Source: Stomoxys calcitrans (taxonomy: Eukaryota > Arthropoda > Insecta > Diptera > Muscidae). From it: a stretch of DNA of 64,000 nucleotides. The stretch is from NCBI RefSeq assembly GCF_963082655.1, contig NC_081554.1:60083933-60147932 (forward strand), in the 5' to 3' direction. The position numbers and the translations under genes are program-made. The notes under the pieces are model-generated. The model made no database searches and was not told the origin of the DNA. It saw only the letters and a list, made by a program, of their open reading frames with translations. Of this stretch, positions 11,191 to 21,334 are shown piece after piece. The first letter of the stretch is position 1; each line of letters begins with the position of its first letter.

Positions 11191-11520
11191 CGAGGGTTGC
11201 CTTTTATATTTCGGGATTGTACAACCCTTGTGTTGCAATCTACCAACTGACAGCTCTAAAGCGTAAAGCTTGACATTTTTGAGAATGTTTTGACATACGA
11301 GCGCTAATGATTTCTTTTTGCTACCGTACGTAAAAAATAAATGAGAGATCCAAGTTTTTCGACACCTGAAGAAGCGGTTCAGAATGCATGTTTTGGAGAT
11401 ACCTCAGTCAGAGTGGTAAAAGTGCTGCGACAATTGGTTCAAACGCACGAAAAAGTGTATAGATCTTTATAAGGAATATTTTTAAAAACAATAATCCCGA
11501 AATATAAAGGGCAACCCTCG
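11191..11520 (-). mobile_element. Mariner-1 internal-deletion derivative (330 bp)
   Basis: The ends are inverted repeats of about 28 bp. The left begins CGAGGGTTGCCTTTTATATT at 11191, and the right is its near-perfect reverse complement ending at 11520. TA dinucleotides flank both sides (11189-11190 and 11521-11522), the canonical Tc1/mariner target duplication. The interior keeps the 5' leader seen also at 15017 and a plus-strand remnant of the transposase C-terminus (FSTPEEAV, CIDL-like end), so this is a deletion derivative. It sits in LINE-A copy 2, and the LINE reads through across the site. Confidence 0.9.
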
Positions 11521-11865
11521 TATTCCGCGATGGTATAACCCGTTTTCGGCGATCCCTATTCCCATTGTCTTAAATCTCATGCTTGTAGCGGTTGCCTTAT
11601 TCTTAATCTTTCTCCAGTATATAAGAAGACGTGGCTCCAATCGCCCCGCCCATGCCTTGACAACACGTTTTTGAAGCAGTTGTAATATGCTCATGTTGCA
11701 CTTTCTCTTCATCGCCGCCCAAAATTCTACCGAATCAAACGTTAGTGTTGGTCTAATCACACTACTGTAAAGCCATGGACTGTCTTCTGGGTCCGACCTC
11801 ATTTTGAGCTTATGGCCCGCCTTCATAGATCCCAATATCTGTTAGCCTTTACAGCACTCTTGCCA

Positions 11866-12011
11866 TGAGCTCAATGATAAGTCGAGCTTTTACATGACAT
11901 AGTACCTCATAAATGTTGCCATCATTAAGAGGGGATAACCACTCCTGAAAATTTGTTTTCGACGGGATCCTCGGCGCTAGGATCTTCTGTTAACCTCTGC
12001 TCTACGGTGGT
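11866..12011 (-). mobile_element. tRNA-derived SINE, copy 2
   Basis: On the minus strand from about 12011: accgtagagcagaggttaac (A box), a decayed B box, the body tttcaggagtggttatcccc, then aatgatggcaacatttatga and a truncated 3' end at cttatcattgagctc. LINE-A sequence lies on both sides. It is strongly diverged. Confidence 0.7.
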
Positions 12012-12299
12012 CTATCCCAAATCACCGTCAATTGTTTGAACTTCTTGGATATCGAAATCATTTCGTCCAAAGGTCTGAAAGATCCATCGAAATCAATAGA
12101 CACTGCCAGAGTGTGTTTTTGGCATCAAAATATTCTTCTACTGCATGTACAATCTAGTGCAAGTTGGTGTCCACCGAACGGACTTTGAAATTATGTTGTT
12201 TGCGTCAGTGTCCTACTCTTTATCACGATGTCCACTATACGTTCCATGGTTCTAAGGAGAACGACATCCCACAATTTCATGTGGAAGTAGCGATCCACA

Positions 12300-12890
12300 T
12301 CAAGTTCTTGTAGATGAGCAAGTTCGTTCCGGTCCAAAGTACCGATCGCCGCGGGAACAGGGTGGTCAATTGCTTAATTAAAGGCGCCAATAACTTGCCT
12401 TGTCATATCGAGCTTCACAGGCACTCAGTAAATTGCAAATTTTTGCCCATGAACTCGCCTTATCATATCGAGCCTCATAGGCACTCAGTAAATTGCAAAT
12501 TTTTTGCCCATGATATTCACACACATCAATGAGTGCAGTACGATTTAAGTTTAAGCTCATTGATAGGAGACCTCCTCCACTTTGTGGAGAAGTTTATACA
12601 TGGCTGCCTTTCCAAATGGTACAGTACCTTAGAAATATCATCAGCATTAGGACCACCGCTGAAAATGTTTTGTGATGCTCTAGTCAGAATTTGAACTCAG
12701 GCATTCAGCGTCATAGGCGGACATGCTAACCTCTGCGCTACGGTGGCCATCTCAGTATATGTGCAAAGCCGCTGCCATGCGGCCTCTCACTGAGACTCTC
12801 CGCTCGATATCGCTGATTGTCCGCGACTGCCGTTACAGCTGCTCCGTAAGGAGCATTCCACTATCCGCAACCCAATAGCAGGCAGTTAAG
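12300..12890 (+). repeat. Family X interspersed repeat with nested SINE
   Basis: Left part (12310-12490): gtagatgagcaagttcg, cgatcgccgcgggaacag, cgccaataac and gtcatatcgag. Right part (12757-12885): ctctcactgagactctccgc, cgctgattgtccgcgactgc and atccgcaaccc. The uninterrupted counterpart is at 38912-39155. The left part has a 60-bp tandem duplication (gcactcagtaaattgcaaat at 12421 and 12481). Identity beyond interspersed repeat is unknown. Confidence 0.8.
12491..12750 (-). mobile_element. tRNA-derived SINE, copy 3, with target-site duplication
   Basis: On the minus strand from 12750: A box TAGCGCAGAGGTTAGC, a decayed B box, the body CATTTTCAGCGGTGGTCC, then CAATGAGCTTAAACTT, ending in GGGCAAAAAATTTGCAATT. 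It is flanked by CTCAGTA at 12484-12490 and 12751-12757. The sister family X copy has a single CTCAGTA at 39026-39032 with no insert, so both the insertion boundaries and the empty site are visible in this window. Confidence 0.9.
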
Positions 12891-13219
12891 CTTCTCGTGA
12901 CAGCCATGAACACTTCACAGATCGGACTTCAATGTTCCACCCTTTTGGGTGGTCCCGTGCAGACATGGGTGATATAATACAGTATGAATGCCAGGAAGTA
13001 GAGTGTGAACTTGTACAAATGGTCTTGGAATGTAAGAGAAAATTTAATGCTTTCTCTGAGTGCTGTGCCATAGCGGAGCAAGGTAAAAGAGTGAGCAGAC
13101 TTGGTTTGGTTATAAAACAAGGGACTGCAGTTGCTGTTGTTGGTATTGAAGGAATCTGGCCGCTTCAATTATGGAGCTTCATTGTGATTCTGATTAGTAT
13201 GTTTTTCCGTGTGTTACAG

Positions 13220-13510
13220 TGAAATGAAATTTGGTCTTTCGAGGAAATTTTCTCTTTAGAGAAAATTTTAATGAACTTTTGTTTCAAAATTAAAATTATT
13301 GGTATTTTTGTCTTTAGAGAAACTTTCATTCAAATATTTTCTTTGGAGAAAATTTCATTGAAAAAAATTGTCTTAAAAGAAAATTTCATTGAAAAAATTG
13401 TCTTAAAAGAAAATTTCATGGAAATTTCGCATTCAGAGGCAATTTCATTGACATTTTTCGTTTAGAAGAAAATCATTGAAATTTTGTGTTAAGAGAAAAT
13501 TTCATTGCAC
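13220..13510. repeat. ~33-bp minisatellite (TTTAGAGAAAATTTC type)
   Basis: Degenerate tandem units around tttagagaaaattt and catt gaaa phrases, about 33 bp apart, with two adjacent near-identical units (gtcttaaaagaaaatttcat at 13368 and 13402). The same unit is dispersed at 27040, 31330, 44760, 47440, 61015 and 63174. The ORF track through it is an artefact of the 33-bp (in-frame) period. Confidence 0.8.
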
Positions 13511-15016
13511 TGCAAACAATACGTTTGCGTTCCAACCAATAACCCTTGTAAAATCACAAATTTTACAATCACCATGTACCCCAAGCACAACATTAGTATT
13601 CTATATTTGGTCATTATGACGCCAATTGATAACAATGCCAAACAGAAATCTTCTCGAAAGTCATGTTCACGTTTCTATGTCTTCACTTTTTCTTAGCAAT
13701 GAGTGTTCTAGAGAAAAGGAATGCCATTAAAGAATACATCCAAGCAAGTGCCAATTGCAGGGACAAAAGACAAAAACGAAAGACAGACCAACACAAAGTT
13801 CGGGGTGAGAAGCCTTATAGGAAAATTTCAAATATGTTCAATCCGTCTGCCAGAATGTATGCAAAACAAAGACTTAAAATTGTCATTATTAATGACAAAT
13901 TAGCTAATTCGGCAAAATATTTGAGTATTTTCTATTGTTTCAAAGACATTTTATAACAAACAAAAAAAAACGTGTGCATACAATACAAAAGCAATGAAGT
14001 GTGTTTTTTTCGATATTGTATGAGTTCAGGTAGATAGCAGCAACAGCAGCAGCAAATTTTATACAAATATTTGCTTGTAGCGTATCAATGTAAATAAAGA
14101 AATGATGTAAATTTCAAATAAAAAACCAACAAGCAAGCAAACATTCCTTTTACCATTTATACCGATGGCACGTGCCGTGCTGTGCCGCTTTGTTAGCTAA
14201 TGAACTATAAAGGGTCAAAACCCCGCAGAAACCAATTAATTTTATAATGCCAATTGTTTGTCAGCCAACTATCTACTTAAACAAACGAAAAACCCTTGAA
14301 AGCGATTTCATTTAATATTACCCATCAAAGTAAAACAAAAAACGAAATGGTCATTGCTAAGTGAAGTGGTTCATAAAGAAGCCCTTAATTGGAGGTATTA
14401 ACAGAGTTTATTGTCTTTTCAAAGTACTAACAGAAGTGGTGTGTTAGTAAATGCGCAGAAGAATAAGCCGATATAAAGTTTTTGGACATATTGCAGATTA
14501 GGTTCATTAGAGCTGTAATGAACTTGTGGCATGTGATTTTTAAAGAAAATTTATGACACACTGATGTAACTTCTGTGATAGTATTTTAGACAGCTTTTTT
14601 TTAATTTTAAGTATTTTGCTCCTTAAATAACTTTGAATATATTCTTCTGTATTTATTTTGGAGTTAACGATGTATCGTAATCATGTTTAACAGTAAACCG
14701 TTTTCTTCTCATTGCTCATTTGCTATACAAGGAGTAACAGAAAAATAATCCCAAGCATGGAAATTACTGGAAGGATGAATGACTTCGAAGACTTAATGAA
14801 AATGAAAAATACAACGTTGTATAGGTAACTAAAAACAACATTCATTCTTTTCCAAGATTGTATACTGGTTTCCCCCAATCCTTTTTCTGCAAGGTTTTAT
14901 CAATTTTTCAGTTCACAAGACACTCGCAAGACAAACTGATGTTGTAGAATACTTAATGACAACATAATAGCACATTAAGGTTCTCAAGTAAACATACACT
15001 TTGAAAAACATTTCAC
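13511..15016. other. Region without recognised gene
   Basis: The short Lys/Gln-rich ORF at 13663-13956 has no recognised domain and its base composition does not differ from its surroundings. No RNA gene, TIR pair or shared repeat was seen. A CAG-rich run (agcagcaacagcagcagc) lies near 14037. Confidence 0.45.
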
Positions 15017-15535
15017 CAAGGTTGCCTTTTTTATTTCGGGATTGGACAACCCTTGTGTTGCAATCTGCTAACTGACAGCTCTTCCGTAAAGTTGACATTT
15101 TTTTAGGTTATACGTACTCAGAACGTTTTGACATACGAGCGCTATTTGTGTTGTTTACAGTAACTTAAAAGATTCCTCTGGCCCAAAATATAGAATTAAA
15201 TCTTGAACTTTTTAGTGCGTTTATTGTTTACAACTTTGGACATGGATTAACTCAACAACAGTGCATCGATAAACTTAATTAAATTTTTGGAGATGAAGCT
15301 CCACCAAGGACAAGTGTTAATCGATGCTATGGTTAATTCCACTCCTAGACGAATTTCGTGAAGGTCTTCCAAAATCAGTTGTTCTTGCTAAAACCATTGA
15401 TGCTGTGCGCCAACTGATTTCGTGAAGATCTTCCAAAATCAGTTGTTCTTGCTAAAACCATTGATGCTTTGCGCCAAGATCGTCATGCGACCTATCGTGA
15501 GATTGAGACAACTTTACAAAGTATACATACTAGAT
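15017..15535 (+). mobile_element. Mariner-1 5' half, truncated
   Basis: The left TIR and leader (ggttgccttttttatttcgg, then caacccttgtgttgcaatct) match the 11191 derivative. Downstream, the plus strand encodes diverged transposase pieces: FGDEAPPRTSVNRCYG, FREDLPKSVVLAKTIDALRQ and DRHATYREIETTLQ. A 64-bp tandem duplication (atttcgtgaaggtc at 15353, atttcgtgaagatc at 15417) shifts the frame. The catalytic half and right TIR are missing, replaced by an interspersed repeat. It is dead, but it identifies the parent of the 330-bp derivative. Confidence 0.8.
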
Positions 15536-15905
15536 CGTCGTAATAATAAGATACACATACGATCTAGCCATGTTTGTCCATCTGTATGTTGAAATAACTC
15601 TACAGCCTATAGTTCAAAGATGACCGGCATCTTGATATTTGTGCCTTTTATACCGATCTCCCGATAATAATTCTTGAATGCATAAAAATCGTATTTTGTC
15701 CGGATTGAGAATATATGTAAATATGCATTAACTGTCCATTTTTGCCGTTACAGTAAGTTGGATGGACCCCTCAACATCTCAATATGGACCAGTTCCGAGC
15801 AGATTTGTATTTTGGTGTCATATAGCCCTATTTTCCGATTGAAGGCATTGAACGCACAAAAGCCGCATTTTTTACCCATGATTTACGAAATTTGGAATTG
15901 ATCTC
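15536..15905 (-). repeat. ~150-bp-unit interspersed repeat fragment
   Basis: It carries tctagccatgtttgtccatc, ttataccgatctcccgat and tgtcatatagccctat, the reverse complement of phrases ending families A-D. Both ends are truncated. Confidence 0.7.
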
Positions 15906-16168
15906 TTGACACTCGTACCAGAGAACAGCAGCAAGCTTTAAAAATAAGTGCACATGGTAGACATGCAACGAATGGCAAGCTCACACCTTATACCAGCAAT
16001 CGTTGTTGACGTTTAAGACTCTCAACGGCCAAAACATAAAATACTCGTTTAAATTCGTTGAGCTATTGTAAGTGTTTTGCTGATAACCATAAAATGATTG
16101 CTGAACGTATTTTACATTTTGAGCAATACTCACGAGGGCTCACAATGGCCGTAACTGAATATAAGATA
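15906..16168. other. Unassigned segment before the Tc1 element
   Basis: No domain or shared repeat recognised. It supplies the TA target (16167-16168) of the Tc1 insertion. Confidence 0.4.
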
Positions 16169-16430
16169 CAGCGGTCAAAAAAAGTATTCATCATTCAATG
16201 TTTTTTTTTTTAATAAGTCTACAAAAGACAATTGGAATAAAAACATATTAAACTAATGATGCAGTAGTGCTTGTGTGATATATATGTACACAATTTCATT
16301 GTTTTTAAAGAAAAAAATAGTATTTATTGGAACAAAAAGGGCCATTTTACAGCTGAACACAAAAAATTAAACAAAAAAAGTATTCATCATTGCAAAAAAA
16401 CAAAAAAATAAATAACATAATTTAAAAAAA

Positions 16431-17122
16431 TTAATACTTTGTTATTCGACCACCGCGTCTTATAACTTCTTTTAAACGGTTTGACATCGATTGGACTAAT
16501 TTAGCGGTTATATTTTGGTCTATATTAGTCCATTCCTCCATTATCACCTGTTGCATTTGACTCTTGCTCGAAAAATTGCGCGTTCTCAATTTGCGTTCGA
16601 GATGTTCCCAAAGATGTTCAATTGGGTTCAAGTCGGGACTTTGAGGAGGAGTTTTAATGACTTTGGGGCAGTTATACAGCATCCACATCTTGGTATTTAA
16701 AGCAGAATGTTTGGGGTCATTATCTTGATAATATTGAAAGTTATTACCAAGCCCAAGTTTTACAGCACTATCTTTTAAATTCCTCTTTAAAATGTCAATG
16801 TAATACTTATGATCCATTACTCCATTAATAATTTCAAGATTTCCCGCTCCTGAAGCCGCCATACACCCCCAAACCATTAAACCACCTCCACCATGTTTTA
16901 CAGTAGCAACTGTGTTTCGTTCTTCAAGCTCTGTATTTGGTTTTCTGTACACTATGACCTTTCCATCGCACCCAAAAAGATTAAACTTGCTCTCGTCTGC
17001 AAAAATGACTGTTTTCCAAAATGATTCGGGCTGTTTTACATACATTTTTGCGAAGTTTAGCCTTTTCACTCGGTTTATTTTATTTATAAAGGGCTTCTTA
17101 CGTGCAGTTCTTCCTCTGTAAC
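16431..17122 (-). pseudogene. Tc1 transposase, catalytic DD34E part
   Basis: The frame is the same as the N-terminal part, and no stop occurs from 17122 to the natural stop at 16431. Catalytic residues by whole-protein count: D155 (VIFADESKF), D246 (YYQDNDPKH) and E281 (SPDLNPIEHLW), with 34 residues between the last two. The glycine-rich box KHGGGGLMVWGC is present. Usual length for Tc1 transposases is about 340 residues; here 342. All signature residues are intact. Activity is blocked only by the MITE insertion, as far as the sequence shows. Confidence 0.93.
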
Positions 17123-17124
17123 TA

Positions 17125-17356
17125 CAGGGTGGCTGATGAATATTGCTACAATGATGAATATTGCTACATTTTTTTTTCGGTGTATGGAATACATTTTTCT
17201 TTTATTCATGTTAAATTAAATTATTAAATTAATTATTAAATTATTATTAATTAAATTAATTAATTAATTAATTAAATTAATTATTAAATTATTATTATTA
17301 AATAGAAAAAAAGTTATTACATTTTTTTTTGGTAGCGGCTTTCATCAGCCACCCTG
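17125..17356. mobile_element. 232-bp MITE inserted in the Tc1 transposase gene
   Basis: The TIR CAGGGTGGCTGATGAA at 17125 has its exact reverse complement ending at 17356, and TA is duplicated at 17123-17124 and 17357-17358. The interior is AT-rich with an ATTA-type microsatellite (17215-17300) and a short direct repeat (atgatgaatattgctac). It has no coding capacity. The TIR and TA target point to mobilisation by another Tc1/mariner transposase. The TIR is unlike that of the host Tc1, so a different family moved it. Confidence 0.92.
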
Positions 17357-17693
17357 TATGCCTTTTGAGTGTATTTCGAATTGTTTGTGTAGTAACTTCC
17401 TTCCCTAAATATTCCATAGTGTTTTTACGAAGAATGGTCGCATTTGTCTTCGGAGTTTTCTGAACTTGCCGCACTAGCCAACGCACATCTCCAACTGAAA
17501 GTGCTTTTGGTCGACCAGATCTTGGTTTATTGTCAACAGTTTTCGTTTCTGTCCACTTTCTGATGATGGATTGTATAGTAGATCGTGGTCTATTTAATAT
17601 TTCACTGATAGTTTTTTGAGTTAAACCATTCCTGTGGTGTTTTATTATCAAAACTTTTACCTCATCAGAAACCTCGTTTTGCTTACGACCCAT
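17357..17693 (-). pseudogene. Tc1 transposase, N-terminal part (DNA-binding)
   Basis: The start ATG at 17693 gives MGRKQNEVSDEVKVLIIKH. The first ~115 residues form the paired-like two-HTH DNA-binding region (GLTQKTISEILNRPRSTIQS, then SVGDVRWLVRQVQKTP), with a GRPK AT-hook-like linker at about residue 61. Binds the TIR/DR sequences (family knowledge). The frame runs into the MITE at 17356 and stops inside it at 17298. In-frame residues on both sides of the insertion are compatible with one uninterrupted protein. Confidence 0.93.
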
Positions 17694-18043
17694 TTTGACA
17701 AAAACTATATTTTCAATGAAATTAAATATTTGCTGTCAAGGGCAAAGCCTCCTTTACTAAATAAAACAGAAAAGGGGGATTCCCAAATAATATTTGAATT
17801 TGACTTTGATGATAGCACATCAATGATGAATACTTTTTTTGTTCTGTTTTTGGTGTTATTATATAAAATTGCATTTTTTGCGCTAATTAAATTTATTTTT
17901 TGAATTTATTTTAAAACATATTACGAAAAATAAACTATTGCATAAAACTGCATTATTTGTTTACTTTAAATTTTCTTCAATTACCCAAAATAAGTGAATT
18001 TATTATCAATTTTGCTAATGATGAATACTTTTTTTGACCGCTG

Positions 18044-18645
18044 TACATGCACACAGTTATGAGTGCTGAAATAAATTTGCATGGTTTGTAATGGCTAGGG
18101 TAAAAAAAAAAGGACGAAGACAGTCAGACAGCACGTAGGTCACTAATAAAAGCAATTCTGATCCAAAAAAAAAGAGCAAGTACAAAAAACAATGGCGTAT
18201 ATCTATAACGCTCAACAAAACTTGTGTCTCATTTCTCTGCTTGCTTGGGCTTTTTATGGCACTCATCTGAGTGGTGTTCATTTGCAAATAACATACGAAG
18301 TCCGTCGACCAAATTGAAAATCACATCCACTGAACGATTATGAAACGTTCGCGCATCTTTCATTCTGTTATATTTGTGCGTGTGGTTGTAGCTTTGTTTT
18401 TATGTGGCATGCGATACAGACAATTGCTTTGGTCAAAGTGCCAAATGTTGGGTCTTGTGCAGATCTCTGACTCGTACCAGTTAACGTCAATATTAAAACT
18501 TTTTCTTTAAGATTTGAAAAAACAGTGAGACCCCTTGTAGCAGTATAAGGCAAAACCTACCAAAATATGACGTTAGCCTACAAGACTGCTAAGAGAATAA
18601 AAACGTACCAATTTTGGTAGGAACCGACCAAAAACGGCAACACTG
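18044..18645. other. No recognised gene
   Basis: Unique-looking sequence to the right of the Tc1. No domain, tRNA or shared repeat was recognised on either strand. Confidence 0.45.
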
Positions 18646-18797
18646 GTCCTAAGTATTTGACCTTGTCAGAAATCGTTTTATTGAATAAAAGTGGTGCATT
18701 AAATTGGACCACCTTTGCCTTTCTTGTGAAGAAGCAGATTTCGGTCCTTTCTGGGTCAACATTGAGACCCTTAGGTCTAGCCCATTCTCCTGCGGAG
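18646..18797 (-). mobile_element. LINE-A reverse transcriptase fragment
   Basis: The minus strand reads EWARPKGLNVDPERTEICFF, then TRKAKVVQF and TISDKVKYLG, colinear with 48025-48216 and 2100-2220. This is the RT segment just after the catalytic YADD. Both ends are truncated. Confidence 0.85.
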
Positions 18798-19709
18798 AAG
18801 TTTAACATTACTGAAATACTCAACGTACTGAAACATATAAAAAATATTTTTATATTGTTTTGAGAATTTGATAAATAATTCAAAACCATGTGCCACGTGT
18901 TACCCTTACTAACATCATATGTTTCAAAAATGTTGTTCTAAAAACGCCTTCTTTTCTCAAAGTGTACACTCATTGGGAGTAGCCTACGAAAAATTACATT
19001 GTGCTGTTATTGTTTTGAATTCAGAACTATCAAACTAGGTCACTAGAGTGCTGATTGCAGTTTTTTCCAATGTTTTTTTTTGTTTCGGTTTGCTGCTGTT
19101 CATGCCACATAAGATATGAAGACTTGTCTTGACTTGTATTGCAGATATTTGGTTTTAATGTCTGTTTTCAGATAGTGTGTGCATGCATACGAGTTTGAAT
19201 GGCGTTATTCATGATTTGAACAAAACAAAGCGAAACAAAAAATAGTTATAGTAGTGGCGGTAATGAGACTAAAAGCAATTGAGTTGATTTTAGTTGCCAA
19301 GCAAATATGTTTTCAAGCTTTTGTATTTTTTAGAAAAGGAGATCATTAATTTAATTGAAAACAGCTTTTGGGAGGTAATTAAAATAAACTAAAAGATTTT
19401 TTCAACATTATAAACATTTTAAGCACAGATGAAGTGTTTATTGGGGAACAACAAAACTATTAGCCATTGAATGAAATTATAGGGTTTTTATAACAATGTT
19501 GTGAAGAAACTACCATTTTCAATAAGATAGCATTAACTATATCGGCTGCGTTTTGTATATCCTTTTTCAAGGATCTTAAAAATCAAGCCTTTCTGACATT
19601 TACTACATTGCACATTTTAACATGTGCGAATTGAGATGTATAGGAGTCAGTATGAAGTCCGAAAATTCTACCAAAGAATTAAACATCAAACCGATGGCTT
19701 TGTGCAGGC
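18798..19709. other. No recognised gene
   Basis: AT-rich with no shared repeats or motifs found. The ORFs are short and of low complexity. Confidence 0.45.
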
Positions 19710-19890
19710 ACATCCTCCAGCAGAGACAAAGAAGGAAATCTGGTAACTGACACAGATAGCAAGCTGAGGATATGGAAAGAATATTTAACCCAACTGCTAG
19801 TGTCCCGATGGCGAAGAGGATACCGCAGAACCAATCAATGATGATGGTATAGAATGTTTTCCTCCTAGTCAGAATGAGTTCCAAGTAGCA

Positions 19891-20370
19891 GTGACCCGAC
19901 TAAAGTACAACAAGGGAGAAGGAGCCGACGGGTTACCCGCTGAACTATTTAAGACCGGAGGCGACATGCTGATAAGGCGTATGCATCAGCTGATCTGCGC
20001 AATCTGGCTAGAAGAACATATACCCGATGATTGGAACCTCAGCATACTATGTCCCATACACAAAAAAGGAGACAAGACGGAATGTGCCAACTACAGAGGA
20101 ATAAATCTCCTCCCCATCGCATACAAGATACTCTCGAGCGTACTGTGTGAAAGATTAAAATCTAAAATCAATGACATAATTGGGCCCTATCAATGCGGCT
20201 TTAGATCTGGTAAATCCAGGCTGGACCAGATATTTACACTGCGCCAAATCCTGGAAAAGACCCGAGAAGGACAAATCAACACCTACCATCTCTTTGTTGA
20301 CTACAAAGCCGCCTCCGATACTCAAAGGTATTTTAAGCCATGTCTGAGTTTGGTATCCCTGCAAAATTAA
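19891..20370 (+). pseudogene. RTE reverse transcriptase, fingers/palm segment
   Basis: Open for 159 codons with conserved RT blocks: the NKGEGADGLPAELF block, CPIHKKGDKTECANYRGINL, and HLFVDYKAASD (motif A, with the catalytic Asp in FVDY). The frame is lost just after motif A. The later catalytic box at 20588-20599 reads YTDE instead of YADD, so one of the paired aspartates is replaced and the enzyme would be inactive even without frameshifts. Confidence 0.88.
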
Positions 20371-20934
20371 TAAGACTCTGCAGGATGACACTTGCTGATA
20401 CGCGTTCCTCAGTAAGAATAGGAAAGAATCTCTCCGAACCACTCAATAAAAAACGAGGTTTCAGACAAGGAGACAGCCTATCGTGTAATCTCTTTAATAT
20501 CCCGCTGGTATCCCGCTGACGATTATACAAGATGCAGATGTGAATAGATATGGCACACTAATCACAAGAGAACACATGCCACTCGCCTATACCGACGAAA
20601 TCGACATCATTGGTCGGTCACCGGAAGTAGTAACTGCATCCTTTGATAGAATCGAAAGAGAGTCAGTGAAAATAGGTTTGGCAGTAAATGAAGATAAGAC
20701 GAAATGAATTGTTTCAACTCCCAAAACGCGTTGTGCAAACGAGCAGAAAGAACATGGAGAAAATTGGGAACCACAACTGTAAGATAGTCATTAATTTAAC
20801 TACCTCGGCACCGCCGTAAACGAAACGAATGACACCAGTTTTGAGATAAAGCAAAGAATAATACTGACGAATAGATGTTTTTTTAGACTAAGAAAGCAGT
20901 TTTGAAACTAGGCTACCTCTCGACAGACGAAGAT

Positions 20935-21334
20935 TACACTATACAAGACACTGATACTACCCGTGTTGTTAGATGATTCTGAGGCATGGGTACTTGTGAG
21001 AGAAAGATTCTTCGTAAAATATATGGATTCGTTTGCGTTAGTGGAGAATATAGGCGACGTATGAACCACGAACTGTATGAACTGCATGACGACGATAGCA
21101 TAGTTACACGCATCAAAATACAACGGCTGTGTTGGCTAGTTCATGTTGTCAGAATGGATGAAGAAGCTGAAGGCAAAAACAGTGGAACACGCTAATCGGG
21201 AAGAACGATTGAAAGAACAAGTGGTGGGAGACACCTCGAAACTTGGTGTCAGAGATTTTAGAATGAGAGCAGAAGATCGAGGCGCTTGGAACACCATTCT
21301 ACGTTCGGCTAGTGAAACAAATATTCTGTCATAG
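20935..21334 (+). pseudogene. RTE C-terminal region
   Basis: Two overlapping plus-strand frames carry the C-terminal hallmarks: RKIYGFVCVSGEYRRRMNHE, IVTRIKIQRLCWLVHVVRMD and then, one frame over, VRDFRMRAEDRGAWNTILR, ending at a stop near 21334. The frameshift lies near 21150-21190. Confidence 0.8.

Larger units (their letters stand above)
10755..12290 (-). mobile_element. LINE-A copy 2, interrupted by three other elements
   Basis: LINE-A sequence in minus orientation is recognisable at 10755-10780 (gatcggatttccgcgtgcag), about 11048-11190, 11521-11865 and 12012-12290. The 11482-11835 ORF is the RT thumb (YSSVIRPTLTFDSVEFW). It is broken by a mariner end (10783-10890), a mariner deletion derivative (11191-11520) and a SINE (11866-12011). 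The RT part at 12012-12200 carries an internal deletion also found at 55003-55230. It is non-functional. Confidence 0.82.
16169..18043 (-). mobile_element. Tc1-type DNA transposon with IR/DR ends, split by a MITE
   Basis: Both ends carry a perfect ~27-bp inverted repeat beginning CAGCGGTCAAAAAAAGTATT (16169 on plus, and ending 18043 on minus), each flanked by TA (16167-16168 and 18044-18045). The core of the repeat (AAAAAAAGTATTCATCATT) occurs a second time about 200 bp inward at each side: 16371-16391 and 17822-17843. This is the IR/DR arrangement known for Tc1-type elements such as Minos- and Sleeping Beauty-like families. Without the MITE the element is 1641 bp with a single 342-residue transposase on the minus strand. 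It is the youngest-looking element in the window. Confidence 0.95.

Noticed and set aside
13663..13956. Lys-rich ORF as a possible host gene
   Set aside because: No domain, no codon or base-composition change against surroundings, and no splice or promoter support.
18057..18553. Short minus-strand ORFs right of the Tc1 element
   Set aside because: Hydrophobic, low-complexity and without recognised motifs; treated as chance.
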